Source of the DNA: Micromonospora alfalfae
Lineage (GTDB): Bacteria; Actinomycetota; Actinomycetes; Mycobacteriales; Micromonosporaceae
DNA length: 64,000 nt
Assembly: GCF_022230925.1 (NCBI RefSeq)
Contig: NZ_JAKKFH010000015.1
Span: forward strand, 49,036-113,035
Reading direction: 5' to 3'
Part shown: one piece after another, positions 43,382 through 52,433 of the stretch
Layout of the letters: each line of letters opens with the position of its first letter
Position numbering within the stretch: the stretch's first letter is position 1
The notes under the pieces: model-generated
Seen by the model: only the letters and a program-made list of their open reading frames with translations
The model's database searches: none
Told to the model about the DNA's origin: nothing
Made by a program: the position numbers and the translations under genes

Positions 43382-45987
43382 ACACGTCCGTCAATGATGG
43401 GGCGGCAAACGCCACCGGGGTCATGGACCCTGAGTTGCGTTCCGCCATCGGCCGGATCGCCCGGGTCCCCCAGCTCCTGGTCGCCTGCGACTATGACGGC
43501 ACCCTGGCGCCGATCGTGGAAGACCCGAGCACTGCCGTCCCGCTACCCGAGTCGGTGGCAGCGGTCCGCGCGCTCGCCGCGCTGCCGCAGACCACAGTGG
43601 CTGTGGTTTCCGGTCGGGCGCTGCGCGACCTGGCCGCGCTCTCGCGGCTGCCCAGCGAGGTGCACCTCGTCGGCAGCCACGGCTCCGAGTTCGACATCGG
43701 CTTCGTCGAGCGACTCTCCCCCGAGCTGGTCGCCGTGCGGACCCAGGTCCGCAACGCGCTGCGTGAGATCGCCGCCCAGCACCCGGGCATCAGGCTGGAA
43801 CGCAAACCGGCGAGCGTCGCGATGCACACCCGTGGGGTCGACCCGCAGATCGCCGCCGCCGCCATCGAGGCGGTCCGCAACGGTCCGGCCACCTTCGACG
43901 GCGTCACGGTGACCCAGGGCAAGGAGGTCATCGAACTCTCCGTGGTGGCCACCCACAAGGGCACCGCGCTCGACCAGCTGCGGACCCAGCTCGCCTCCAG
44001 CGCGGTGCTGTTCATCGGCGACGACATCACCGACGAGAACGGGTTCGCTCACCTGCACGGCCCTGACCTCGGCATCAAGATCGGCCCCGGCGACACCCAG
44101 GCCAGCTACCGGGTGGCCGACCCGCTGGAGGCCGCCCGCGCGCTGGCGCTGCTCCTGGAGACACGGCGGCACTGGCTGTTCGGTGAGCGGGCGGTGCCGA
44201 TCGAACGGCACTCCATGCTGGCCAACGGTCGTACCGTCGCGCTGCTCACCCCCGAGGCCAAGGTGAGCTGGCTCTGCCACCCCAAGCCGGACTCGGCGGC
44301 GATCTTCGCCGACCTGGTCGGTGGCAGCCCGGCCGGCCACTTCAGCGTCGCACCGGAACGTGGCGGCATCCCGCTGGGCCAGCGCTACCGCTCCGGCACG
44401 ATGACAGTGGAGACCCGCTGGTCCGGGCTCACCGTCACCGACTGGCTGGACAAGCCCGCCCGGGAGACCACCCCGGACGACAGCCCGGCGGTCATCACCG
44501 GCGACTCGACACTGGTCCGGGTGCTCACCGGCAGCGGCAAGGCCAAGGTGGAGTTCGCGCCGAGGCCCGAGTTCGGCCAGGTGGCCGTCCAGTTGCAGCC
44601 GCTCGGCGACGGTCTGCTGGTGCTCGGCTCCAACGAACCGGTGGCGCTCTACGCCCCCGGTGTGCAGTGGGAGGTCGGCAACGACGGAGGGTACGAGACC
44701 GCCAAGGCGATCGTCGACCTCTCCGCCGCCGGTGGGCAGGTCGTGCTGGAGCTGCGCTTCGGCACGCACAGCCTGGAGCACCACCGGGTGCCGATCCACG
44801 AGCGGCAGGCCGCCGCCGAGCAGCCGTGGAAGGACTGGGTCGCCTCGCTGCGGCTGCCGTCCACCGCCCGTGACCTGGTCGCGCGCAGCGCCCTCACCCT
44901 GCGCGGGCTCTGCCACGAAGCCACCGGTTCGATCCTGGCCGCAGCGACCACCTCGCTCCCCGAGGAGCTGGGCGGCGTCCGCAACTGGGACTACCGCTAC
45001 TGCTGGCTGCGCGACGCGGCGCTGACCGCCCGCGCACTTGTCGACCTGGGTTCCGTCGAGGAGGCCGAGGCGCTGCTGCGCTGGGTGGACGGCTGCATCG
45101 AGCGCACCGGCGGGCACCCGGAGCGACTGCACCCGCTCTACACCATCGACGGCTACGAGCTGGGCGCCGAGGCGGTCATCGACACGCTGCCCGGGTACGC
45201 CGGCTCCCGGCCGGTCCGGGTCGGCAACCTCGCCAACCACCAGTTGCAGCTGGACGTCTTCGGCCCGATCGCCGACCTGATCGCGGCCGTCGCCGACGCT
45301 CGCGGTTCAGTGCGCGACGACGAGTGGCGGGTCCTGGAGAACATGGTCGAGGCGGTCCGCCGCCGCTGGCACGAGCCCGACCACGGCATCTGGGAGGCAC
45401 GGCTGCCACCTCGGCACCACGTCTTCTCCAAGGTGATGTGCTGGATGACGGTCGACCGCGCGCTGCACGTGATGCGCGAGCACGGCGGCGAGGACCGGCC
45501 CGAGTGGAAGGACCTGCGCGACCGGATCGGCGCCAACGTGCTGGAGCACGGCTGGCACTCCGACGTCGAGGCGTACAGCGTCGCGTACGGGGACGAGGAC
45601 ATGGACGCCTCGTCGCTCTGGATCGGCCTCTCCGGCCTGCTCCCGGGCGACGACCCGCGCTTCCTGTCCACCGTCCTGCGGATCGAGGCGGACCTGCGCA
45701 GCGGCCCGGTCGTCTACCGCTACCACTGGGACGACGGCCTGCCCGGCCGCGAGGGCGGTTTCCACATCTGCACGGCGTGGCTGATCGAGGCGTACCTGCG
45801 CACCGGCCGCCGCACCGACGCCGAGGAGCTGTTCGCGCAGATGGTGCTGACCGCCGGCCCGACCGGGCTGCTCCCCGAGCAGTACGACCCGCTCGCCGAG
45901 CGCGGCCTCGGCAACCACCCGCAGGCGTACAGCCACCTCGGGCTGATCCGCTGTGCCCTGCTGCTGGACAACATGCTCAAGCAGTAG
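43378..45987 (+). CDS. otsB: Trehalose-6-phosphate phosphatase fused to GH15 (glucoamylase/trehalase-like)
   Basis: An 869-residue two-domain protein. Residues ~15–260 are a HAD-type trehalose-phosphatase: DYDGTLAPI nucleophile, [15 protein letters not shown], and [12 protein letters not shown]. Residues ~275–869 match glycoside hydrolase family 15: [36 protein letters not shown], and [23 protein letters not shown], then GLLPEQYDP and HLGLIRCAL. In actinobacteria GH15 proteins of this kind often hydrolyse trehalose. One polypeptide may therefore make and break trehalose; catalytic state of each domain is not shown by sequence alone. Confidence 0.9.
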   Translation: MNTSVNDGAANATGVMDPELRSAIGRIARVPQLLVACDYDGTLAPIVEDPSTAVPLPESVAAVRALAALPQTTVAVVSGRALRDLAALSRLPSEVHLVGSHGSEFDIGFVERLSPELVAVRTQVRNALREIAAQHPGIRLERKPASVAMHTRGVDPQIAAAAIEAVRNGPATFDGVTVTQGKEVIELSVVATHKGTALDQLRTQLASSAVLFIGDDITDENGFAHLHGPDLGIKIGPGDTQASYRVADPLEAARALALLLETRRHWLFGERAVPIERHSMLANGRTVALLTPEAKVSWLCHPKPDSAAIFADLVGGSPAGHFSVAPERGGIPLGQRYRSGTMTVETRWSGLTVTDWLDKPARETTPDDSPAVITGDSTLVRVLTGSGKAKVEFAPRPEFGQVAVQLQPLGDGLLVLGSNEPVALYAPGVQWEVGNDGGYETAKAIVDLSAAGGQVVLELRFGTHSLEHHRVPIHERQAAAEQPWKDWVASLRLPSTARDLVARSALTLRGLCHEATGSILAAATTSLPEELGGVRNWDYRYCWLRDAALTARALVDLGSVEEAEALLRWVDGCIERTGGHPERLHPLYTIDGYELGAEAVIDTLPGYAGSRPVRVGNLANHQLQLDVFGPIADLIAAVADARGSVRDDEWRVLENMVEAVRRRWHEPDHGIWEARLPPRHHVFSKVMCWMTVDRALHVMREHGGEDRPEWKDLRDRIGANVLEHGWHSDVEAYSVAYGDEDMDASSLWIGLSGLLPGDDPRFLSTVLRIEADLRSGPVVYRYHWDDGLPGREGGFHICTAWLIEAYLRTGRRTDAEELFAQMVLTAGPTGLLPEQYDPLAERGLGNHPQAYSHLGLIRCALLLDNMLKQ

Positions 45988-46001
45988 TCGACGGACAGAC
46001 C

Positions 46002-46037
46002 ACGACGGGCCGGAGCAGCGCTGCTCCGGCCCGTCGT
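46002..46037. terminator. Perfect palindromic terminator
   Basis: ACGACGGGCCGGAGCAGC is followed at once by its exact complement, an 18-bp perfect palindrome, with extra pairing of CAGAC and GTCTG outside. It lies between convergent otsB–GH15 and the SUMT gene. Confidence 0.8.
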
Positions 46038-46147
46038 CTGTGCCGGCACCTCTAGGCGGTTTCGGGGACACCGACCCGCTTCCTCGGGCCACACCGCCAA
46101 TGTTCTGACCGGCGCGTCGCCGGAGTTCACCGCCGCGCTCCGTCGCC

Positions 46148-47389
46148 TCAGCCGTCGAGCGCGCCCACCACGTCGCCCACCACCACGACGGCGGGCGGGC
46201 GCAGGTCGGCCGTGAGCGCGTCGGCGGCCACCTCGCCCAGCGTGGAGCGCAGCACCCGCTGGGTGCCCGTCGTGGCTTCCTGGACGACGGCGGCCGGTGT
46301 CTGCGGCGACCGACCGTGGGCGATCAGGGTGGCAGTGATGGCGGCCAGGTTCTTCAACCCCATCAGGATCACCAGGGTGCCGTGCAGACCGGCGAGGGCG
46401 TCCCAGCGCACCAGCGAAGCTGGAGCGTCGGGTGCCAGGTGCCCGGAGACCACAGTGAACTCGTGCGCCACCCCCCGATGGGTGACCGGGATGCCGGCCG
46501 CGGCCGGCGCGGCGATCGAGCTGGTCACGCCGGGCACCACTGTCACCGGCACTCCGGCGGCGGCGCAGGCCAGCAACTCCTCACCGCCGCGCCCGAAGAC
46601 GTACGGGTCACCGCCCTTGAGCCGCACCACGAAGGCGCCGGCGAGGGCCCGGTCGACAAGGATCTGGTTGATCTCCTCCTGGGCCCGGGACGGGCCGTAG
46701 GGAATCTTCGAGGCGTCCACCAGCTCGACGTCCGGGCGCAGCTCGTCGAGGAGCAGCCCGGGTACCAGCCGGTCGGCGACCACCACGTCGGCCTCGGTGA
46801 GCAGCCGCCAGCCCTTCACTGTGATCAGTTCCGGGTCCCCCGGCCCCGCCCCGACCAGCGCCACCCGCCCGGCCTGCCGTCCGCCGGTCGTCCCGGTGGA
46901 AGCGTCGGGCCGGCCAGCGATCCCGTCCGGTGCCACGCGCACGGCGAGGAGGTCGCGGATGGCGTCGCGGACCGTCATCGCCCGGCGCGGGTCGCCGCCG
47001 CCGAGCACCGCCACGGTGACCGGGCCGTGCCGGGTCACGGCCGGGGTCCAGGCGGTGGCGGCCGTCCGGTCGTCGGCCCGGACGCAGAAGATCCGCCGCT
47101 CGGCGGCGACGGCGCTCACCGAGGCCGCCGCCATCGGGTCGTCGACAGCGACCTGGACCAGCCAGGCGCCGTCCAGGTCCTCGGGCACGAACCGGCGCGG
47201 CACCCAGTGCAACCGACCCGCGTCGGCCCGGGCGCGCAACGCCGGAGTCAGCTCCGGGGCCACCAGCAGGACGTCCGCACCAGCGTCCAGCAGCGCGGGT
47301 ACGCGCCGGGTGGCGACCGCGCCGCCACCCACCACGACCACCCGCCGCCCGTGCAGCCGCAAACCGAGGGGGTACGGATTGGAGCTCAC
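46148..47389 (-). CDS. cobA: Uroporphyrinogen-III C-methyltransferase with N-terminal siroheme-synthase domain
   Basis: A 413-residue fusion. Residues 1–160 hold the precorrin-2 dehydrogenase-like Rossmann domain (GRRVVVVGGGAVATRRVPALLDAGA); residues ~170–413 are the SAM-dependent SUMT (VALVGAGPGDPELITVKGWRLL, VVADRLVPGLLLDEL, RLKGGDPYVFGRGGEELLA, VVPGVTSSIAAPAAAGIPVTHRG in parts). It supplies precorrin-2, shared by sirohaem and cobalamin. Shorter than E. coli CysG (457). GTG 47389 is used. Last gene of the cobC–cobT–cobA operon, with a 40-bp gap from cobT. Confidence 0.93.
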   Translation of the reverse strand: MSSNPYPLGLRLHGRRVVVVGGGAVATRRVPALLDAGADVLLVAPELTPALRARADAGRLHWVPRRFVPEDLDGAWLVQVAVDDPMAAASVSAVAAERRIFCVRADDRTAATAWTPAVTRHGPVTVAVLGGGDPRRAMTVRDAIRDLLAVRVAPDGIAGRPDASTGTTGGRQAGRVALVGAGPGDPELITVKGWRLLTEADVVVADRLVPGLLLDELRPDVELVDASKIPYGPSRAQEEINQILVDRALAGAFVVRLKGGDPYVFGRGGEELLACAAAGVPVTVVPGVTSSIAAPAAAGIPVTHRGVAHEFTVVSGHLAPDAPASLVRWDALAGLHGTLVILMGLKNLAAITATLIAHGRSPQTPAAVVQEATTGTQRVLRSTLGEVAADALTADLRPPAVVVVGDVVGALDG

Positions 47390-47429
47390 GCCGCACCACC
47401 GAGGCGCACGGCTCGTTCGCTGCACGTGC

Positions 47430-48515
47430 TCACTTCTCGACCACCCCGGCCGAGTCGAAGGTGGCCACCTCGTGCAGCACCCGGACCGCGCCGGTGACCA
47501 CTGGCAACGCCAGCAGCGCGCCGGTGCCCTCGCCGAGGCGCAGCCCCAGGTCGATCAGCGGGTCGAGGCCGAGGTGGCGCAGCGCGACGGTGGCACCGGG
47601 CTCGGCCGAGCGGTGGCCGGCGACCATGGCACAGACCGCTTCCGGGGCGAACGCGGCGGCGGCGAGCGCTGCCGAGACCGCGATCACGCCGTCCAGCAGC
47701 ACCGGCGTGCGGCGTGCGGCAGCCCCCAGGATCAGCCCGGCCAGGGCGGCGTGCTCCAGACCACCGACGGCGGCCAGCACGCCCAGCGGGTCGGCCGGGT
47801 CGGGGGTGTGCCGGGCCAGCGCGGCCCGCACCACGGCCACCTTGCGCGCGTACGTCGGGTCGTCGACCCCGGTGCCCCGACCGGTGGTGTCGAGCGGGTC
47901 GGCGCCGGTGAACGCGGCGATCAGCACGGCGGCCGGGGTGGTGTTGCCGATGCCCATGTCCCCGGTGAGCAGGATGCCGGCGCCGGCGTCGATCAGCTCG
48001 TCGGCGATCCGGATGCCGGTCTGCACCGCCGCCAGCGCCTCGTCCCGGGTCAGCGCGGCGGTCGCGGTGAGGTCGCGGGTGCCCCGGCGGACGGACGCGG
48101 CAACCAGCCGAGGCACGGCCGGGTCGCGCACCGCCGGCTCGGCGGCAGGTTCGGTGGGCAGCGGGGTGGCCACGCCGACGTCGACCACTGTCACCGAGGC
48201 GCCGGCCTGTCGGGCGAACGCGTTGACCACCGCTCCACCGGCCAGGAAGTTGCCGATCATCTGCGCGGTGACCTCCTGCGGCCAGGGGCTCACCCCCTGG
48301 GCGTGCACACCATGGTCGCCGGCGAAGATCGCCACTGCGGCCGGTTCGGGCAGCGGTGGTGGGCAGACCCCGGCCAGGCCGGCGAGGCGTACCGAAAGCT
48401 CCTCCAGCGCGCCCAGCGATCCCGCCGGCTTGGTCAGCCGGCCGTGCAGCTCCCGGGCGGCGGCCATGGCCGCTTCGTCCGCCGGGCGGATCGCCGCGAC
48501 AGTGGTCTCCAGCAT
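47430..48515 (-). CDS. cobT: Nicotinate-nucleotide–dimethylbenzimidazole phosphoribosyltransferase
   Basis: A 361-residue enzyme that makes alpha-ribazole 5'-phosphate for the lower loop of cobalamin. LTKPAGSLGALEEL, IFAGDHGVHAQGVSPWPQEVT, LLTGDMGIGNTTPAAVL and GHRSAEPGATVALRHLGLDPLIDLGLRLGEGTGALLAL in overlapping segments are diagnostic, with the catalytic Glu in the last one. ATG 48515 is chosen because GGAGG lies 4 nt before it; ATG 48518 overlaps the cobC stop and is also possible. Confidence 0.94.
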   Translation of the reverse strand: MLETTVAAIRPADEAAMAAARELHGRLTKPAGSLGALEELSVRLAGLAGVCPPPLPEPAAVAIFAGDHGVHAQGVSPWPQEVTAQMIGNFLAGGAVVNAFARQAGASVTVVDVGVATPLPTEPAAEPAVRDPAVPRLVAASVRRGTRDLTATAALTRDEALAAVQTGIRIADELIDAGAGILLTGDMGIGNTTPAAVLIAAFTGADPLDTTGRGTGVDDPTYARKVAVVRAALARHTPDPADPLGVLAAVGGLEHAALAGLILGAAARRTPVLLDGVIAVSAALAAAAFAPEAVCAMVAGHRSAEPGATVALRHLGLDPLIDLGLRLGEGTGALLALPVVTGAVRVLHEVATFDSAGVVEK

Positions 48516-49600
48516 CATGCCTCCATGGTCTCGCGCAGCACGTCGATGAACGCGTCGGTGGTGTTTCGGTCGCGTACCGCCACCCGCAGCCAGTCCGGGC
48601 CGAGGCCGGGGAACGTGTCGCCTCGGCGCACCGCCCAGCCGCGCTCGCGCAGGGCGGCCCGGATCGCTGTCGCGCCCGGCAGGTGCAGCAGGACGAACGC
48701 GCTGGCGGGCCGGCCGACGACGCGTACACCGGGCAGTTCGGCGAGGCGCGCGACCAGGTGCTCGCGGTCGGCGGCAAGGTCGGCGGCGATCGCGCGTTCG
48801 GCCTGGACCGCGACGGCGCTGGCGCAGGCCGACGCTGCCGCCAGCGCGGGCGTGGAGACGGCCCAGAGCGGTTGGACGGCGGCCAGCCGGGACAGCAGCT
48901 CCGCGTCGCCGAGCAGGTAGCCGATCCGCAGCCCGGCCAGGCCCCACGTCTTGGTGAGGCTGCGCACCACGAGCAGCCCGGGCAGGTCGCGGCGTTCGGC
49001 CAGCGACTCCGGTTCGCCGGGTTGCCCGGAGGCGATTGTGGTGTCGGCGAACGCCTCGTCGACCACCAGCACCCGGCCGGGGCGGGCCAGCGCGGCCACC
49101 GTCTGGGCGGGATGCAGCACCGACGTCGGATTCGTCGGGTTGCCGATCATCACGAGGTCGGCGTCGGCGGGCACCCGGGACGGGTCGAGCCGGAAGTCGT
49201 CGGCGGCGTCGAGCAGGACCCGCTCGACCGGGTGTCCGGCGGCCCGCAGCGCCGCCTCCGGCTCGGTGAACTGAGGGTGCACCACAACGGGGCGACGAAC
49301 GCCGCGCAGCGCCTGGGCGATCAGCACGAACCCCTCGGCGGCGCCGGCGGTGAGCAGCACCTCGTTCGGGTGACGGCGGTGCCGGGCGGCGACCGCCGCC
49401 CGGGCCGGTGCCGGGTCCGGATAGCGGGCCAGGTCGGTCAGGGTCGCGGCGATCGGGTCGGCCAGCCAGGCGGGCGGTCGCGCCCGACGGACATTGACGG
49501 CGAGGTCGATCAGACCGGCTGTCGCCTCCGCGTCGCCGTGGTGGGCGAGGTCCGGATCGCCCTCAGCGGGTGGGGCGACAGCGCTCGGCTGATCAGACAT
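48515..49600 (-). CDS. cobC: CobC-type PLP aminotransferase/decarboxylase-like protein
   Basis: A 361-residue fold-type I PLP protein of the Rv2231c/CobC group (LIDLAVNVRRARPP, NEVLLTAGAAEGFVLIAQAL, VMIGNPTNPTSVL, VVDEAFADTT, VVRSLTKTWGLAGLRIGYLLGD with the PLP Lys). These provide or handle the aminopropanol arm of cobalamin; some are annotated as histidinol-phosphate aminotransferase-like. ATG 49600 follows CAGGAT by 7 nt, so the operon cobC–cobT–cobA may begin as a leaderless mRNA here. Confidence 0.88.
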   Translation of the reverse strand: MSDQPSAVAPPAEGDPDLAHHGDAEATAGLIDLAVNVRRARPPAWLADPIAATLTDLARYPDPAPARAAVAARHRRHPNEVLLTAGAAEGFVLIAQALRGVRRPVVVHPQFTEPEAALRAAGHPVERVLLDAADDFRLDPSRVPADADLVMIGNPTNPTSVLHPAQTVAALARPGRVLVVDEAFADTTIASGQPGEPESLAERRDLPGLLVVRSLTKTWGLAGLRIGYLLGDAELLSRLAAVQPLWAVSTPALAAASACASAVAVQAERAIAADLAADREHLVARLAELPGVRVVGRPASAFVLLHLPGATAIRAALRERGWAVRRGDTFPGLGPDWLRVAVRDRNTTDAFIDVLRETMEA

Positions 49601-49607
49601 GTCCGCG

Positions 49608-49613
49608 ATCCTG
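49608..49613 (-). promoter_or_regulatory. Candidate leaderless -10 of the cobC–cobT–cobA operon (CAGGAT)
   Basis: CAGGAT on the minus strand, 7 nt before ATG 49600. No cobalamin riboswitch is recognisable upstream. Confidence 0.4.
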
Positions 49614-49709
49614 CCGGGAAGGTGGCCGGCGGGACAGTCCATCCCAGCGTAAGCCGCGTCACCACTCGCCGGTTTAAGAGTTCTTCTCATGTACGAATCG
49701 GAAATGTCA

Positions 49710-49715
49710 TAACTT
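49710..49715 (+). promoter_or_regulatory. Candidate leaderless -10 of the PBP gene (TAACTT)
   Basis: TAACTT lies 6 nt before GTG 49722, in an AT-rich stretch (49672–49716) that stands out from the GC-rich surroundings. Confidence 0.5.
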
Positions 49716-49721
49716 GACCAG

Positions 49722-51851
49722 GTGAGCAACCGACCCCTTGCTGCCGCTGGTCGACTCGTCCCTCTCCTCCGCGCCGGACTGATCGCCGGAATCGTGATCG
49801 CCGCCGCCGCCTATCCACTGGTCGCCCTCACCGGGCTCGGCGCGAAGGCCACCGCGCACGCCGTGGACCAGAAGACCCGGGTGCTGAAGACCGCCCTGCC
49901 CGCCGAGACCTCGTACGTCTACGGCCCGGACGGCAAGACCGTGCTGACCATGTTCTACGAGGAGTACCGGCAGTACACCAAGCTGTCGGACATGTCGCCG
50001 AACATCCAGCAGGCGATCGTCGCCGCCGAGGACTCCCGCTTCTACCAGCACCACGGCGTCGACCCGAAGGGCGTGGCCCGGGCCTTCGTCTCCAACGCCC
50101 GCTCCGGCGGCTCCCAGGGCGCCTCGACGCTGACCATGCAGTACGTCCGGATGGCCCTGCGGGACAGCGCGACCACGCCCAAGGAGGTCCAGGAAGCCAC
50201 CCAGCAGACCAGCCTGCGCAAGGTCAAGGAGATGCGGATGGCGCTGGACCTGGAGAAGGAGATCAGCAAGGAACAGATCATGGAGCGCTACCTGAACTCG
50301 GCGTACTTCGGGCACCGGGCGTACGGCATCTACGCCGCCAGCGAGATCTTCTTCTCCAAGACCCCGAAGGACCTCACCCCGGTCGAGGCCGCCACCCTCG
50401 CCGGACTGGTCAAGTCCCCCTCGGAGTACGACCCGGCCGACTCCGACCAGAAGGAGGCCACCGGGCGGCGCAACTACGTGCTGGACCGGATGAGCCAGCT
50501 CGGCTACCTCTCCCCCGACTCGGCCGCCGCCGCCAAGTCCGAACCGATCCGGCTCAAGCTGACCACCCCACCGCACGACTGCGCCGCAGTGGCGGAAAAG
50601 TACAACAGCTGGGGCTTCGCCTGCGACTACCTGAAGAACTGGTGGAGCGCGCAGCCCGCGTTCGGGGCGAACCGGCTGGAACGGATGGACAACCTGCGCC
50701 GGGGCGGCTACCGCATCGTGCTCAGCCTCGACCCGAAGATCCAGGAGGCCGCGGAGAAGAGCGTGGGCGCCAAGGAGGCCACCGGCAGCCCGTTCGCCAA
50801 CGGCATCGTGGTGTCCGAGCCGGGCACCGGGCGGGTGAAGGCCATGGCGGTGAACCGGACGTACTCGCTGGACCTGGCCGAGAACCCGCAGAGCTCCAAC
50901 CCGGAGGCCGGGCCGAAGGTGAAGGCCAACTACCCGAACACCGTGGCACCACTGCTCGGCGGCGGTGACCTGGCCGGCTACCAGGCCGGGTCGACGTTCA
51001 AGATGTTCCCGATGCTGGCCGCGCTGGACTCGGGGATGACCCTCTCCACCTCGTTCAACGCCCCATACCGCTACCGCTCCGAGGTCTACGACGGCTGGGC
51101 GCCCTCCAACGCCAGCGGCGCCATGACCGGTCAGCAGACCATGTGGTCCGGCTTCGGCAAATCGGTGAACACGTACTTCGTCTGGCTGGAGGAGAAGGTC
51201 GGCGCGGACCGGGCGGTCCGGTTGGCCGAACAGCTCGGGCTGCGGTGGCGCACCGACGTCGACCGGGACCACGCCTCCCCGGACAAGGCGAAGAAGTGGG
51301 GTGCCTTCACCCTGGGCGTCTCCGACGCCACCCCACTGGAGATGGCGAACGCGTACGCCGCCATCGCCGCCGACGGGCGCTACTGCGAGTCCATCCCCGT
51401 ACAAGCGATCATGAACCGGGACGGCACGCCCGCCACCTACGCCACCCCGGGCGGCCTGCACCGTGAGGTGGCCAAGCCACGCTGCCGGCAGGTGGTGAGC
51501 GCGGACGCAGCACGGGCGGCCACCGACGCGGCCCGCTGCCCGACCGGAGACACCCCGGCGCGCGGCAGCTGCGGCGGCTGGTCCACCGCCGACAGCGTGC
51601 GGGGCACCGTCGGACGCCCGGTGGCCGGCAAGACCGGTACGACCGACAGCACCCGGTCGGCCTGGTTCGTGGGCTACACCCCGGAGTTGGCAGCGGCGAG
51701 CTTCATCTCCGACCCGGACAACCCGTTCAACGCTGTCGGTGACGGGCAGTCCCAGATCCCGATCAAGGCGGTTTCGGAGACCCTGCGCGACGGCCTGAAA
51801 GGCACCCCGACCCGCCAGTTCACCCCACCGTCGGACGCCATCGTCGGCTGA
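49722..51851 (+). CDS. Bifunctional penicillin-binding protein (class A)
   Basis: A 709-residue peptidoglycan synthase with a membrane anchor at about 15–38. The GT51 transglycosylase has Glu103 in VAAEDSRFYQHHGVDPKG and STLTMQYVRM; the transpeptidase has SxxK in GSTFKMF (~424), SVN in GKSVNTYF and KTG in AGKTGTTDST (~637). It polymerises and cross-links cell wall outside the membrane. No PASTA repeats. GTG 49722 is preceded by TAACTT-N6. Confidence 0.94.
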   Translation: MSNRPLAAAGRLVPLLRAGLIAGIVIAAAAYPLVALTGLGAKATAHAVDQKTRVLKTALPAETSYVYGPDGKTVLTMFYEEYRQYTKLSDMSPNIQQAIVAAEDSRFYQHHGVDPKGVARAFVSNARSGGSQGASTLTMQYVRMALRDSATTPKEVQEATQQTSLRKVKEMRMALDLEKEISKEQIMERYLNSAYFGHRAYGIYAASEIFFSKTPKDLTPVEAATLAGLVKSPSEYDPADSDQKEATGRRNYVLDRMSQLGYLSPDSAAAAKSEPIRLKLTTPPHDCAAVAEKYNSWGFACDYLKNWWSAQPAFGANRLERMDNLRRGGYRIVLSLDPKIQEAAEKSVGAKEATGSPFANGIVVSEPGTGRVKAMAVNRTYSLDLAENPQSSNPEAGPKVKANYPNTVAPLLGGGDLAGYQAGSTFKMFPMLAALDSGMTLSTSFNAPYRYRSEVYDGWAPSNASGAMTGQQTMWSGFGKSVNTYFVWLEEKVGADRAVRLAEQLGLRWRTDVDRDHASPDKAKKWGAFTLGVSDATPLEMANAYAAIAADGRYCESIPVQAIMNRDGTPATYATPGGLHREVAKPRCRQVVSADAARAATDAARCPTGDTPARGSCGGWSTADSVRGTVGRPVAGKTGTTDSTRSAWFVGYTPELAAASFISDPDNPFNAVGDGQSQIPIKAVSETLRDGLKGTPTRQFTPPSDAIVG

Positions 51852-51863
51852 CCGGCGCAGGGC

Positions 51864-52433
51864 TCAGCGCAGGTCGGCCGCGACGAACGACCACAGCTCC
51901 AGATCCACCCGGCCGCCACTGACGAACCCGGCGTTGCGCAGCAGACCCTCGTAGCTGAACCCGGCCTTCTCGGCGACCCTGCGCGAGGCCAGGTTGCCGG
52001 GAGCCACCCGCAACTCGACCCGCTGGAAGCCGTGCTCCAGGATCAGCGCGATGGCCACCGCGTCGACCGCCTCGGCGGCGAAGCCGAAGCCCCGCGCGTG
52101 CGCCGCCATCGCGTAGGAGATCTCGGTGAGGCGGGCGCCCCAGTCGGTGCGCCGGGTCCACAGCGAGCCCACCACCTGGTCGTCCTCCCGCCGGAGCACC
52201 GCGTAGTGGTCACCCTCCCCACTGTCGCGCCGCTGCCGGGCCAGATCGGTGCACCAGGCCAGCCCGTCGATCGGGCCGGAGTCGTCGGGCAGCGGCAGCC
52301 ACCGCCGGGTCAGCTTGTCGGCGAAGATCTCCCCGGCCGCCGCCGCGTCAGCCGCCGTGAGCTGACGCACCTCGGTACGCGGAGTGGAGACGGTCAACGC
52401 CGGGAATCGGCGCACCGCCACCTGACCGATCAC
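51864..52433 (-). CDS. GNAT-family N-acetyltransferase (RimJ/RimL type)
   Basis: A 189-residue GNAT protein: VRQLTAADAAAAGEIFADKLTRRWL, ISYAMAAHARGFGFAAEAVDAVAIALILEHGFQRVELRVAPGNLASRRVAEKAGF in overlapping parts, with the QxxGxG-type acetyl-CoA loop altered to HARGFG. The RimJ/RimL group acetylates protein N-termini, ribosomal proteins or small amines; substrate unknown. GTG 52433 overlaps the cobB stop, so it is co-expressed with cobB. It converges on the PBP gene with a 12-bp gap. Confidence 0.87.
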   Translation of the reverse strand: MIGQVAVRRFPALTVSTPRTEVRQLTAADAAAAGEIFADKLTRRWLPLPDDSGPIDGLAWCTDLARQRRDSGEGDHYAVLRREDDQVVGSLWTRRTDWGARLTEISYAMAAHARGFGFAAEAVDAVAIALILEHGFQRVELRVAPGNLASRRVAEKAGFSYEGLLRNAGFVSGGRVDLELWSFVAADLR

